From contig QZLH01000264.1 in the NCBI GenBank assembly GCA_003833135.1, positions 8,881 through 42,350 on the forward strand: DNA of 33,470 nt. Direction: 5' to 3'. The stretch's first letter is position 1; every line of letters begins with the position of its first letter. A program made the translations under genes and the position numbers. This DNA is from Oehlia diaphana (Eukaryota; Glomeromycota; Glomeromycetes; Glomerales; Glomeraceae). Below the pieces are notes generated by a model. The model was not told the origin of the DNA, did not search any database, and saw only the letters and a list, made by a program, of their open reading frames with translations. Below are positions 10,021 through 20,303 of this stretch, in pieces.

Positions 10021-10937
10021 ATCAGTAAGTTACAAAGCAAAAAAAGTGCTACCTTTTTTTAAAAAAAAGTTTTTTTTTCAAAAATAAATTAATATTTTTT
10101 TTTTTTTATTTATTTGAATTAATAAATATTTGAATTAATAAATATCACTTTCCTATACTAAACATATGAGTAAAAAAATTTAATATTTTTTTTTATATTA
10201 ACCAATTAATTAATCAACCTCTAATTTTTAGTACATAAATATTATTTTCAACAAATATTAAAACTCTCAGATCCAAATGTACACTAGTTTTTAATGGTAA
10301 TAATAATAATAAATAAGACTTTCCTATGACTAAATGTATGACCAAAACAATTTGGTGCAATATGCGATCAAAAAAAAAAAAAAAAATTTTAATATTTTTA
10401 ATATTAATCGATTATTAATCGATTAGGGCAATACATTGATGCTAATTGATTTCTGATACTAGCAAATGGAAGCCCTTGGTTAATTGATTATTAATCGGTT
10501 AAGGTTTTTTTGGTCGGTTCCAACCACTAAATCAGAATGATACTTTTGAATTAAATATGTACGAAAATTTTTTAAAAGTAATAATTAATACAAAACTTAA
10601 ACCTAAATTTAAAAAAAAAATTCAGCAATACACATTATGAACAAATAAAATTACACTTAAATGACTTGAATGACAAAAATATCATTTATTTCGGCCGAAA
10701 CAATGTTTTTTTTTATATAAATTAACGACATATAATGATCACAATTTAAGGTAACCAGACTAACTAAATAACGGGAAACAGAAAATGATTTATTGGATTA
10801 CATAAGGGATACAAGTGGGTAAATACCAAAGAACAATATTTAAAAATGAAATTCTTAATTAATTTTTTTTTTATCCTTTAATCGACCCAAAACAAAAATT
10901 TTATTTGCTGGTTTCATAGAGAAAAGATTTTCTGAGG
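10021..10937. repeat. AT-rich region with diverged duplicated segment and palindromes
   Basis: A segment containing CTTTCCTATACTAAACATATGA (about 10133-10230) recurs in diverged form at about 10305-10440 (CTTTCCTATGACTAAATGTA). Motifs of the type TTAACCAATTAATTAATCAA (from 10198), TTAATCGATTATTAATCGAT (about 10400-10425) and the inverted GGTTAATTGATTATTAATCG (from 10478) could be ends of a decayed MITE. A 12-bp palindrome TTTCGGCCGAAA lies at about 10689-10700. No gene seen. Confidence 0.4.
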
Positions 10938-12173
10938 TTATACTAAAAATGGCGCAAAAGTTCCAAAAACATGTAAAATAAAATATTGCAAATATTGCTT
11001 GCTCTTGGCCAGTTATTAACTTACAACTGTTTCTCCTGAACACCACGTAGAGGTGGCAAGCTTCGTTCAGGGTAAAAAAGAAACCACTTACCTATAATCT
11101 TATACAACCAGTTTATAATTAATAGAATTAAAAAAAATAATAATAATATTTAGGTTGTTAAGAACAAAAATTGAGCAGAGACGTTCGGACATATAGATAT
11201 ATATATAATATAACAACATTCACAAATTGGCCAACTCTATATGTAAACTGTGTTTTTTTAGTTATGTTCTGGCCCCAGATACGACTACTTATGCACATGT
11301 GCATCAAATCAAGAAAGAAAATTATAAAAGAAAATTATTTACATAAAAATCAAAACAAATAAAAAAAAATGCACATGTGCNTTAATATAAAATGGCACAA
11401 AAATTACAAAAATATGTAAAATAAAATATTGCAAATATTGCTTGCTTGCTCTTGGCCAGTTATTAACTTACAACTGTTTCTCCTGAACACCACGTAGAGG
11501 TGGCAAGCTTCGTTCAGGTAAAAAAGAAACCACCTACCTATAATCTTATACAACCAGTTTATAATTAATAGAATTTTTTTAAAAAAATAATAATATCTGG
11601 GTTGTTAAGAACAAAAATTGAGCAGAGACGTTCGGACATATAGATATATATATAATATAACAACATTCAAAACTTGACCAATTCTATATGTAAACTGTGT
11701 TTTTTTAGTTATGTTCTGGCCCCAGATACGACTACTTATGCACATGTGCATCAAATCAAGAAAGAAAATTATAAAAGAAAAATTATTTACATAAAAATCA
11801 AAACAAATAAAAAAAAAATGCACATGTGCATCAGAACAAGAAAGAAATTATTTTTGTAAAATCAAAAATAAGCTTTCTCATCCCCCCATCTAATTATTTG
11901 GTTTACATATATACACAATANNNNNNNNNNNNNNNNNNNNNNNNNNNNNNNNNNNNNNNNNNNNNNNNNNNNNNNNNNNNNNNNNNNNNNNNNNNNNNNN
12001 NNNNNNNNNNNNNNNNNNNNNNNNNNNNNNNNNNNNNNNNNACATAAAAATCAAAACAAATAAAAAAAAAATGCACATGTGCATCAGAACAAGAAAGAAA
12101 TTATTTTTGTAAAATCAAAAATAAGCTTTCTCATCCCCCCATCTAATTATTTGTTTTACATATATACACAATA
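10938..12173 (+). repeat. Tandem duplication of about 440 bp, at least 2.3 units, with an assembly gap
   Basis: Unit 1 (about 10938-11380) and unit 2 (11382-11831) share nearly the whole sequence, including the TTGGCCAGTTATTAACTTAC block, CACCACGTAGAGGTGGCAAG and GTTATGTTCTGGCCCCAGAT. The downstream part 11790-11920 recurs at 12042-12173 after the gap. The single N at 11381 sits exactly at the junction of units 1 and 2. The 14-bp palindrome ATGCACATGTGCAT occurs at 11291, 11738, 11818 and 12071, with a cut-off copy at 11369. No gene is recognised inside; short open frames here are repeated in every unit. Confidence 0.85.
11921..12041. other. Assembly gap (121 N)
   Basis: A run of N inside the tandem duplication. 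The flanking sequence is repeated on both sides, so the true array length is unknown. Confidence 0.99.
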
Positions 12174-13080
12174 CGTACTATGTACATACATACATAAAAT
12201 ACGTACGTATATATACGTAATGTGGGAAAGTCGAACGAGCAATAAACACAGGTTTCTCGACTCAATTTTATTAAAAAAAGTTGTTTAAGTATGGCTTTAA
12301 CTTTTTAAAGTTTTTTAACATGAAGTTGGTCCTACCTACGGTTTAAAATGAGATGTGGAGTTGGTTGTACCTTACCTATTACCATACTTAACAAGAAAAA
12401 ATAATAAAGGAAAAAGAAAAGCGAGAAGTAATAAAAAAGGAGAGAGGAGTTGAAGAGAATAAAGAGAAAAAATGGCTATTTTATACTATATTTTAATCAT
12501 GTATTACTTAACCATGATGAGTCATGTTATAAACATGTAAACTCCGTTAGTATGTTAGTATAGAAAATAGACGCGTAATCTTGTATATGACGTCAAATTT
12601 TATATACTAATTCAGTAATTTACTGTGGGCGTATATCAATCATTACATCACTAACCGAAAAAACCCATTACTGCGTAACCTAAATTTTTCAAAAATATTA
12701 GGTACCTCTAGAATAAAGCCAATATAAACACAGAATTATAAGAATAATAAATATAATATTTCGGAATATCATTATGAGCGCCCATTTAATAATGTTGTTA
12801 AAAATTTTCTTAAAAATCATTTTGAAACCTAATTAATATCTCTATTAATGATTTTCTTTTCATATGAATGTTGCTTGCTTTTACCAACAATATTATTAAT
12901 AAGAGATCCTGATGATTTGATATACAAATCTTGTAAACCAAAAATATGGTCGGACAAAAAGGATGAAAAGATTAAAAGCTTAGAAATGTTAGATTAGACT
13001 AACCTATTAATGTGAAGCTATTGCATTACGCTCACTTAGTTAGTTGACTTTATAATTAGTACTATTTTTTGCTTTTAAAA
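12174..13080. other. Intergenic with one short coding-like frame
   Basis: Contains TACGTA-rich sequence (about 12170-12215). A 49-codon plus-strand frame (12848-12997) is notable: its second half, IRDPDDLIYKSCKPKIWSDK and then KDEKIKSLEMLD, looks coding-like and may be an exon remnant. The product is not recognised. Confidence 0.3.
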
Positions 13081-13116
13081 GATCTTTTAAGTGAAAGTTA
13101 TTGTAAAAAATTTTTT

Positions 13117-13405
13117 AAAATTTTTAAAAATTATTTTTTTCGTTTTTTTTTCGAACTGAAATATTTTTTATTTTTATTTCTATGATTAGTTTTTTTTTTC
13201 AAATCGAAATTTGTCATTTTTTTTCTTCAATCCTAAAAATAGTAACGAATGAAAATAAAAACTTTTTTATAGAACCAAAATTTTTCTGAAATTTTTAAAA
13301 ATTATTTTTTTAGCTTTTTTTCGAACTGAAAAAATTTTATTTTTATTTCTATTATTTTTTTTTTTTCAAATCGAAATTTTTTCATTTTTTTTTTCAACCA
13401 AAAAA
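13117..13405. repeat. T-rich direct repeat, two copies offset by 170 bp
   Basis: The pattern TTTTTAAAAATTATTTTTTT, then TTCGAACTGAA, TTTTTATTTCTAT and TTTTTCAAATCGAAATTT occurs at about 13117-13230 and again at about 13287-13405. TCGAACTGAA marks the copies at 13151 and 13321. T-runs dominate to 13590. No gene is seen between 13081 and the promoter at 13711. Confidence 0.7.
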
Positions 13406-13710
13406 AAAATAGTTTTTAATGGTTTTTCAGTTTTTTTTTTTTTCTACCAGAAGAAAATTGATTTTAACTGTTTTTTCAAGATATTTTCTTTTTAATCTTT
13501 TATTTTTTTAAATATTCTATTTTTTTCGGTTTCTTTTAAGTTAAAATTTCTTTAAAAAAGACTTTTTTGCTATTTTTTTTTTTTTTTATTTATTTATTTA
13601 TATCGCCAATAATATCCAATTTACCTAATTTAGAAACATATTATTGATTTTACTAAGTAGCACAAACTATCTGTACGTTGCCTAATAAGATTATTAAGAT
13701 GGTTGGCTCA

Positions 13711-13740
13711 GATCAACAAGTTGCAAAAGTATATATAAGG
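13711..13740 (+). promoter_or_regulatory. Core promoter of BTB copy 2
   Basis: GATCAACAAG at 13711-13720, preceded by GGCTCA as in copy 4, is followed by TATATATAAGG at 13730-13740. The ATG lies about 70 nt further on, implying a short 5' leader. A perfect 14-bp palindrome CGACAATATTGTCG (13747-13760) just downstream of the TATA box is found only in this copy. Confidence 0.7.
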
Positions 13741-13808
13741 TTTAACCGACAATATTGTCGATCATTTTACTTTGTTTCTTTTTATTTCTTTCTTAAAATT
13801 TATAAATT

Positions 13809-15294
13809 ATGGATAATAATAATCTTTTACCAAAATTATTTCAAAATTTACTTGAAATTTTAAATGATAATGAATATTATGATGTTACTATTGAAGTTGG
13901 TAAAGATCCTTATATAAAAATATTTCGTGCTCATATGGTTATATTACATTATCGTTCCACGTATCTACGAAGAATGCTATCAACAAATAAAAAGAATAAT
14001 GATGGGACTTTGGTTCATATAAAATTACCAAATATTTTACCTGAAATTTTTCAAATAATCTTAAGGTAATAATTAAGGAGAAAAAAGAATTAAATTAAAC
14101 TTACAAAATGAATATACTGTGTAACAATATATTTGACTTTACTTTTTTAGATATATTTATAGTGGAAGAATTTCGTTGGAGGAATATGATACCTCGGATA
14201 TAATTAAAATCTTGATTGCCGGAAGTGAGCTTGGTCTTCAAGAATTAATCACTTATATACAATCCTTCTTGATTAAAACTAAGGCAAATTGGATGGAACA
14301 AAACGTTAATTTGATATATCAAACATGCTTTGAGAACGATTCTTTCTTGGAACTTCAAAATTTTTGTACTAATTTAACCTCCGAAGAGCCAGATAAGATA
14401 TTCAAATCTTTAAATTTTGCTTCAATTCCAGAAAAACTTTTGATCACAATTATTCAAAGTGATAATCTTCAAATGGAAGAAATTCAAGTATGGAATCATG
14501 TGCTTAAATGGGGACTTACTCAAAACCCAGAACTTTCTTCGGATCCTGCAAATTTTTCAAAAGAAGATTTTAATACTTTGAAAAATAGTTTACATAATTG
14601 TATTCCATTTATTAGATTCTATAATTTAACTTCTGATGAATTTTCAAAAGAAATATTACCTTATAAAAAAGTTTTGCCAAAAGAATTATATAAAGATTTA
14701 TTAAAATATTTTTTGAATTCTAACAACCAATCAATTAAACAATCAAAATCTCGTATGACTATTAAGAAAAATAATATTGATTCTAAAATCATTACAACTC
14801 AACATGCTGAATTAATCTCAAAATGGATCGATAGATTGGAAAATACAGATGAAATAGAGAATGTTTATAAATTCAAATTGTTACTGCGTGGATCTCGTGA
14901 TGGGTTTACAGTTAAAAAATTTCATGAAATATGTGATAATCAATTACGTACTATAACAGTTATTAAATTAGATAATAGTAATGAAATTCTTGGGGGATAT
15001 AATCCAATTGAATGGGAATCTAATTACTATGGTAATTTTGGCACTACTAACGATAGTTTTATATTTTCTTTTAAGAACAGTGATGATATTAAAAGTCATA
15101 TTTTAAGTCGCGTGAAAAATGATCAATATGCTATATGCCACCATAATAATATTTGTTTAGCATTTGGTTTTTCTGACCTTTATTTAGTTGGGAGCATTGG
15201 GCATTGCGAGAATAATGATTACGAAAAGAAAATCAGGGAAACCGTTGATGATTTTTCTGTGGAAGAATATGAAGTATTTCAAATTCTAAATTAA
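13809..15294 (+). CDS. BTB-BACK-TLDc domain protein, copy 2
   Basis: Exons are 13809-14065 and 14151-15294 with an 85-nt phase-2 intron (GTAATA..TTTTAG), giving 466 aa. BTB spans about residues 22-120 (YYDVTIEVG, FRAHMVILHYRSTYLRRML, LRYIYSGRISLEEYD), BACK about 124-250 (FLIKTKANWMEQN, VWNHVLKWGLTQNPEL) and TLDc about 298-464 (LLLRGSRDGFTVKKFHEIC, GGYNPIEW, FSVEEYEVFQILN). BTB-BACK modules usually dimerise and bind Cullin-3; TLDc modules are tied to oxidative-stress protection and V-ATPase interaction. The role in this fungus is unknown. It starts at the only ATG that precedes the conserved LLPKLFQNLLEILND start seen in all copies. It is closest to copy 1 (shared NFASIPEKLLITIIQSDNLQM). No lesion seen. 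Confidence 0.88.
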
Positions 15295-16561
15295 AACCAA
15301 TTTTGATATATATACAATAGTGGATATTAATTTTTTTTCTTTTTATTGTTTATTATTCGTTTTATTATCGTATTCACCATATTTATATAAAGTAAATTAA
15401 ACTATTAAATAGACTTTATAAAAATAATTGATCATCTTACTTAGAAATGATGATTTTCTACTTATCTTTATCAAGCTTAAAATGCTAACTTCCAGAAATT
15501 TACATTCAAACCAGACCAATTAAGCCAAAATGATAAATGATTAATTTGATTAAATTTTTCTATAAATAATAGTTATAATGTTATAAACAAAAAAATATAG
15601 CACATTTTCCATACACATTATAATTCGGGTTTAACATTTCTTTTAATAACTCGTTCAATACAAGATTTCTTTTTATGTTCACGAAAACACTAATATTGTA
15701 AATTTTTATTATAAAATCTATCAATAAACTGATAAAACTATTTTTTTTTTCTTTTAAAATGAGAATCAAATGTGATTTATTCAGGTAGATAAACAATAAG
15801 TTGATCGATGTTTGTATCCAATTGCATCGTAGTGGTCTTTTTTCTTTTTATTGATATTTAGTCTCAGAATATCATCAAAATATTAACTTTTAAGCCATTA
15901 ATCAGTGTATATCTCTAAAATAAAGTTATGAATAAATTTTGTCTAATAAATCGCAACTAAATATTTCTTCCATATTCTTTTTACCTTTAAATGCTGATAA
16001 TATTGTTATATAAATTCTCTTATCCATTATTACAGCTATACTAATGTTTATATTCGAGGCCATAACTATATATTTATAGGAAGAGATGCTAAGATTTATA
16101 AAATCATTAAGAATATATACGATATAGAGCAACGTATACTAATCTCTTTGTGTCTTAACTTAACTTTCTTGATTAAAACTTATACATCCAAAACCGTAAG
16201 TGGATTTATCTTATTTTAGTTAAAATTCAGCATTTTGAAAGGTAGTACCAACGATTAGACGTTAAAAAATGGTAAAGAAAGCTTTCGATATATTATTTTT
16301 TCAAGAACAACCTTTATCCAATCTATTCTCACGAAATTTATGCAAATAAATTACATTTTATATGCAACTTTCTAAATAGGAATTTACAAAGTTATTTAAA
16401 TTTATAAATTAAACTCAATTATTATCTGTTAAGATAATAAACATTTACCTAAAATTTCTTTTTTTTTTGTTCTTAGAATTAAAAATAAATCACGAATTTA
16501 TTTACTATTTATTATTATAATTTATAAATTCATTATATAATATAATTTAATTTATTTATGC
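15295..16561. other. Intergenic with two short minus-strand frames
   Basis: Minus-strand frames at 15581-15796 (containing NLVLNELLKEMLNPNYNVYG) and 15926-16132 (containing KGKKNMEEIFSCDLLDKIYS) have coding-like stretches and may be pieces of one decayed gene. I do not recognise the product and no splice pair clearly links them. Nothing else seen. Confidence 0.3.
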
Positions 16562-16605
16562 ATATTTATGTTGAAGAATTTCTTTGAGGAACACAATACT
16601 TCAAA
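16562..16605 (+). pseudogene. Relic of BTB gene exon 2 start (sixth copy)
   Basis: ATATTTATGTTGAAGAATTT, then CTTTGAGGAACACAATACTTC, matches the start of exon 2 in the intact genes (ATATTTATGGTGGAAGAATT, then TCTTTGGAGGAATATGATACTTC) with two single-base deletions and few substitutions. Similarity is lost on both sides. It lies only about 400 bp upstream of copy 3. Confidence 0.65.
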
Positions 16606-16864
16606 ACCTCCACTTGTTCTTATATTTTCATTTATAGAGATCAAGTAATAAAGTTCTTACAAAAATTCAAATGTTCAGACTAATAATATTTTAAAAGTCT
16701 GTTATTCAATACGAGTTTTTTTTTTTTTGTATTTAAATTAAAATTGTAATATAAGAAAGATATTTGATTGATACAGCACAATGAGCACAATATAAACAAC
16801 TTTACTATCACAAATTAACACAAACTACCTTTTATGTAAAAAGAATAGGCTACGTGTACGAAAT

Positions 16865-16897
16865 GATCAACAAGCTGCAGCAGCAATTTATATAAGG
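16865..16897 (+). promoter_or_regulatory. Core promoter of BTB copy 3
   Basis: GATCAACAAGCTGCAGCAGC from 16865 is followed by TATATAAGG at 16889-16897; the ATG is at 16959. A T-run followed by TATTTAAATTAAAATTG upstream (about 16717-16752) is shared with the region before copy 5 (about 30987-31022), so the duplicated unit extends at least 150 bp above the promoter. Confidence 0.75.
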
Positions 16898-16958
16898 TTG
16901 ATCTCTTAACAAAATTGGGCAATCATTTTTCGTTTCATTCTTTCCCAATTTAAAAACC

Positions 16959-18467
16959 ATGAAAAATAATAAATTTTTACCAATATTATCAAAAAATTTA
17001 CTTGAAATTTTAAATGATAATGAGTATTATGATGTTACTATTGAAGTTGGAAATGATCCTTATGTAAAGATCTTTCGTGCTCATATGGTTATCTTACATT
17101 ATCGTTCTACTTTTTTACAAAAAATTTTGACAACTAATAAGAGGAAAAATGATGGAACTTTGGTACATATAAAATTACCAAATATTTCACCTGATATTTT
17201 TGAAATAATTTTAAGGTTAGTAATAATAATTAAGATGAAATTAATTAAATTAAAGTTATATAATAGTATATTTAAATTTACCGTTTTTATTTTCAGATAT
17301 ATTTATAGTGGATGTATTTCTTTGGATGAACATGATAATAGGAATATAATTGACATTTTGGTTGCTGGTAGTGAACTTGGTCTTCAAGAATTAATCGATT
17401 ATTTACAATCCTTTTTGATTGAAACTAAAGCAAATTGGATGGAACAAAATTTTAATTCGATATATCAAAAAAGCTTTGAAAAAGATTCTTTTTTGGAACT
17501 TCAAAAATATTGTACTGATATAATAACCAAAAAACCAAATAAGATATTCAAATCCCTGAATCCTTCTTCAATTTCAATTTCAGAAAAACTTTTGGTCTCG
17601 CTCATTCAAAGTGATATTCTTCAAATAGACGAAATTCAAGTATGGAATCATGTGCTTAAATGGGGACTTGCTCAAAATCCCGAACTTCCTTCTGATCCCG
17701 CAAATTTTTCAGAGGAAGATTTTGATACTTTAAGAAATATCTTGCAAAATTGCATTCCACATATTAGATTCTATAATTTATCTTCTGATGAATTTTCAAA
17801 CGAAGTATTACCTTATAATAAAATTTTACCTGAAGAATTATATGAAGATCTACTAGAACATTTTTTGTATTCTGATGACCAATTGGTTAAAAATTCAAAA
17901 CCTCGTATGACTATAAAAGAAATTAACATTGATTCCAAAATCATTACAATTAAACATGCTGAATTAATCTCTAAATGGATCGATAAATTAGAAAATACAG
18001 ATGAAATAGAGAATGTTTATAAATTCAAATTATTACTTCGTGGATCTCGAGATGGATTTACACCTAATAAATTTCATGAAATCTGTAACAATCAACCTAA
18101 TACTATAACAGTCGTTAAAGTGAAAGATAGTAACGAAGTTCTTGGAGGATATAATCCTATTGCATGGGAATCTAATGAGTTTAATGAAATTTGTGATGAA
18201 GCTTTCAGTGCTACTAAAGATAGTTTTATATTCTCTTTTAATGATATCAATAATATTGAAAGATTTATTCTAAGTCATGTAAAAAATAAAGAATATGCTA
18301 TACTTAGCTTGTGTAATTTTGGTCCATCATTTGGTGGTGGTGACCTTGATTTGTATGAAGATCGTGGTCAATGTTTTAATTATGATTACGAAAAACCAAT
18401 CAGAGAAATTACTAAGTTTTCTATGGAAGAATATGAAGTGTTTCAAATTATAAGATATAATAATTAA
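16959..18467 (+). CDS. BTB-BACK-TLDc domain protein, copy 3
   Basis: Exons are 16959-17215 and 17297-18467 (475 aa when spliced). Domain order is as in copy 2: BTB (YYDVTIEVGNDPYVKIFRAH), BACK (FLIETKANWMEQN, VWNHVLKWGLAQNPELPSD) and TLDc (LLLRGSRDGFTPNKFHEIC, GGYNPIAWES). The 81-nt intron (GTTAGT..TTTCAG) is unusual: its length is a multiple of three and it has no stop in frame. An unspliced transcript would therefore read through, with 27 extra residues (rich in I, K and L) inside the BTB domain and 502 aa in total. The TLDc part has insertions relative to the paralogues (EFNEICDEAFSATKDS) and the C-terminus is FQIIRYNN. It is the most diverged copy of the array. The domain assignment is secure; the biological role is not known. 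Confidence 0.87.
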   Translation: MKNNKFLPILSKNLLEILNDNEYYDVTIEVGNDPYVKIFRAHMVILHYRSTFLQKILTTNKRKNDGTLVHIKLPNISPDIFEIILRLVIIIKMKLIKLKLYNSIFKFTVFIFRYIYSGCISLDEHDNRNIIDILVAGSELGLQELIDYLQSFLIETKANWMEQNFNSIYQKSFEKDSFLELQKYCTDIITKKPNKIFKSLNPSSISISEKLLVSLIQSDILQIDEIQVWNHVLKWGLAQNPELPSDPANFSEEDFDTLRNILQNCIPHIRFYNLSSDEFSNEVLPYNKILPEELYEDLLEHFLYSDDQLVKNSKPRMTIKEINIDSKIITIKHAELISKWIDKLENTDEIENVYKFKLLLRGSRDGFTPNKFHEICNNQPNTITVVKVKDSNEVLGGYNPIAWESNEFNEICDEAFSATKDSFIFSFNDINNIERFILSHVKNKEYAILSLCNFGPSFGGGDLDLYEDRGQCFNYDYEKPIREITKFSMEEYEVFQIIRYNN

Positions 18468-18851
18468 TTAATTTGTAATAATGTAGTCAGTTTACTATGT
18501 TTTCTATTTATTTTATTTTTATTCCCTTTTAGAAATTTTTTTAAACATAATATCATCAGTATGATAAATTGAAAGCTTGAAGAAATTTTTATAACACCAT
18601 AACAAACATATTAACTTGATATATGCAAAATAATTCAGAATCTTTTATTTTAAGCAATCATGCTTTAGTGGTTATAGAGCCTCAGTTATATATTAACTTT
18701 TCATTTCAATTACCACTTGATAAACAATAAATTTTATAAGGAACTTTAGTAAAATTCATTATAATTTTGTGTAAAATCAAGTTTATTTAATAAATTACGA
18801 AATTCTGTAATATAAATTAATGTTCTATACATATTAATTAAAAATGGCTGA
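18468..18851. other. Intergenic, no gene seen
   Basis: AT-rich sequence between the stop of BTB copy 3 and a probable splice donor (GTAAGT on the minus strand at about 18851) of the decayed minus-strand gene. Confidence 0.35.
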
Positions 18852-19669
18852 GTACTTACATTTTATTATTATATTTTTTTATTAAATGTTTAACATCACC
18901 TCGAATTGTTATTAATGGCATTTTTAGATAATAATATTTTATCCAATCACTTTTATAGATGGTTTTATATTGCCTATAATTTACTGAATCAGCAACAGTA
19001 ATTTTCTGATGGCATATACCGTTAGTGTTATTTATTTCATGAGCAGTTGGAAATAAATGAGCCCAGGAGTAGTGAATTGTATCCGGTAAGTATCCGGATA
19101 AAAACAATCCGTCACCGTTAAGGATTTTCATATCCGGATATCTGGTTTAAATAAACCGGATAGCATCCGGGTAGCATCCGGATAAATCCGTTAATTTCGT
19201 GGATAGCTAAAGGACTTTTTAGTGGGTTTCTTAGCAGATATCTGAAAATAATCCGTATCAATTGTATAAATTTTAAAGCCAAGTAATTTAATTAGTATTA
19301 TTGTTTAGTAAGAGTTAGATAAAAATAAAAAAAGAAATCAGTCACGCGAGTTTAATAAAGTTTGAGTATAAGTAAGACAAACTAATTTGATCCAAAAAAT
19401 TTAATTGGTAAACGTGAAAATGGAGTGTATCTGGGTCACGAGATACACATCCGGATACCCCGTAAACTAAAAAAAATCTAACCAAATATCCATTTTTAGC
19501 TTAACCGGATATGCTGAATCTGGATACAATCACTACCCAGGAGTGTGTTAATCATTAAATTTAACATGTGATTAAATTCTATACTAAAATTAGAAATTTT
19601 AACGGAAAGATCCTGACCATTAAGAGAACGATTTTTTTCTTCTTGTGAAGGATTTTCTTTTAAGGACAT
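18852..19669 (-). pseudogene. Unrecognised minus-strand gene split by a hAT element
   Basis: From an ATG at 19669 a minus frame reads MSLKENPSQEEKNRSLNGQD, then LSVKISNFSIEFNHMLNLMI and NTLLG, reaching the hAT target site at 19543. Beyond the element a different minus frame is open, with HLFPTAHEINNTNGICHQKI, DSVNYRQYKTIYKSDWIKYY and ITIRGDVKHLIKKYNNK, down to a good splice donor (AT|GTAAGT) near 18852. Removing the element and one target duplication does not put both parts in the same frame, so an extra frameshift or an unseen intron is needed. No family recognised. The starting ATG of the downstream frame (19131) lies inside the transposon and is not meaningful. Confidence 0.45.
19070..19535. 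mobile_element. Non-autonomous hAT element
   Basis: A 466-bp element with ends TAGTGAATTGTATCCGG (left) and, on the complement, TAGTGATTGTATCCAG (right). It is flanked by the perfect 8-bp direct repeat CCCAGGAG at 19062-19069 and 19536-19543. An 8-bp target duplication with TAGTG/CAGTG-type termini is diagnostic of hAT transposons. Subterminal copies of ATCCGGATA occur at both ends (about 19096-19180 and 19445-19515), a usual place for transposase-binding sites. It has no transposase frame. The intact duplication suggests a fairly recent insertion. Confidence 0.9.
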
Positions 19670-20303
19670 CGACTGAGAAGCAGAGTGATGATTTCTTTGG
19701 AGTAATTACCTGTGTTATGCGACAAATGTTCGCCATTTCTGATGATGTATTTTTGTTGTCATATTTGCAGTGGGAAATGAATACAACCACGGGAATATTG
19801 CCAATGAGATTATATTAACATGGTCATATTATGGTTTGATTAAATGTTCTAAATTTGGTAATACTAGGAAATTTGAGACTTTATGAAAATAATTTTTAGA
19901 TTAACAACAATATTATGATTTGTTAAATGAACCTTGTCTAGTAAATAATGTAAATGAAAGAAATACAAGATATTTCATAATATCCGTAGGAAGGAAGTTA
20001 TTATTACACTGTAGTGTCAAGTGAATTTATTAATTGTGGGGCGCAATATTATATTTAGTTTAAGTGTATAAAATTTTGAAATTTGCTTCGTAATGTTTAT
20101 ATTAATGATTTATATAGGATAGTTTTAGAGGGTACAAGAGGCAGGAAACTTCAAATGCAGCAGTCTCTATATTTTCAGAATTTATTTGTATTTCAACTTG
20201 TTCTAATATAAATATTAGCAATTTTAGTAAAATTTAATAAAGGTTTAAGGATAACAAATTATTATCATACCCGAATTTTGATCTTGATCATCTTAATTAT
20301 CAA
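19670..20303. other. Intergenic, no gene seen
   Basis: AT-rich with a few mixed-composition stretches (19680-19800). No recognisable coding segment or repeat. Confidence 0.35.

Noticed and set aside
11171..12288. Several 60-70-codon frames inside the 440-bp tandem repeat
   Set aside because: The same frames recur in each unit, some run through the N gap, and none has recognisable features.
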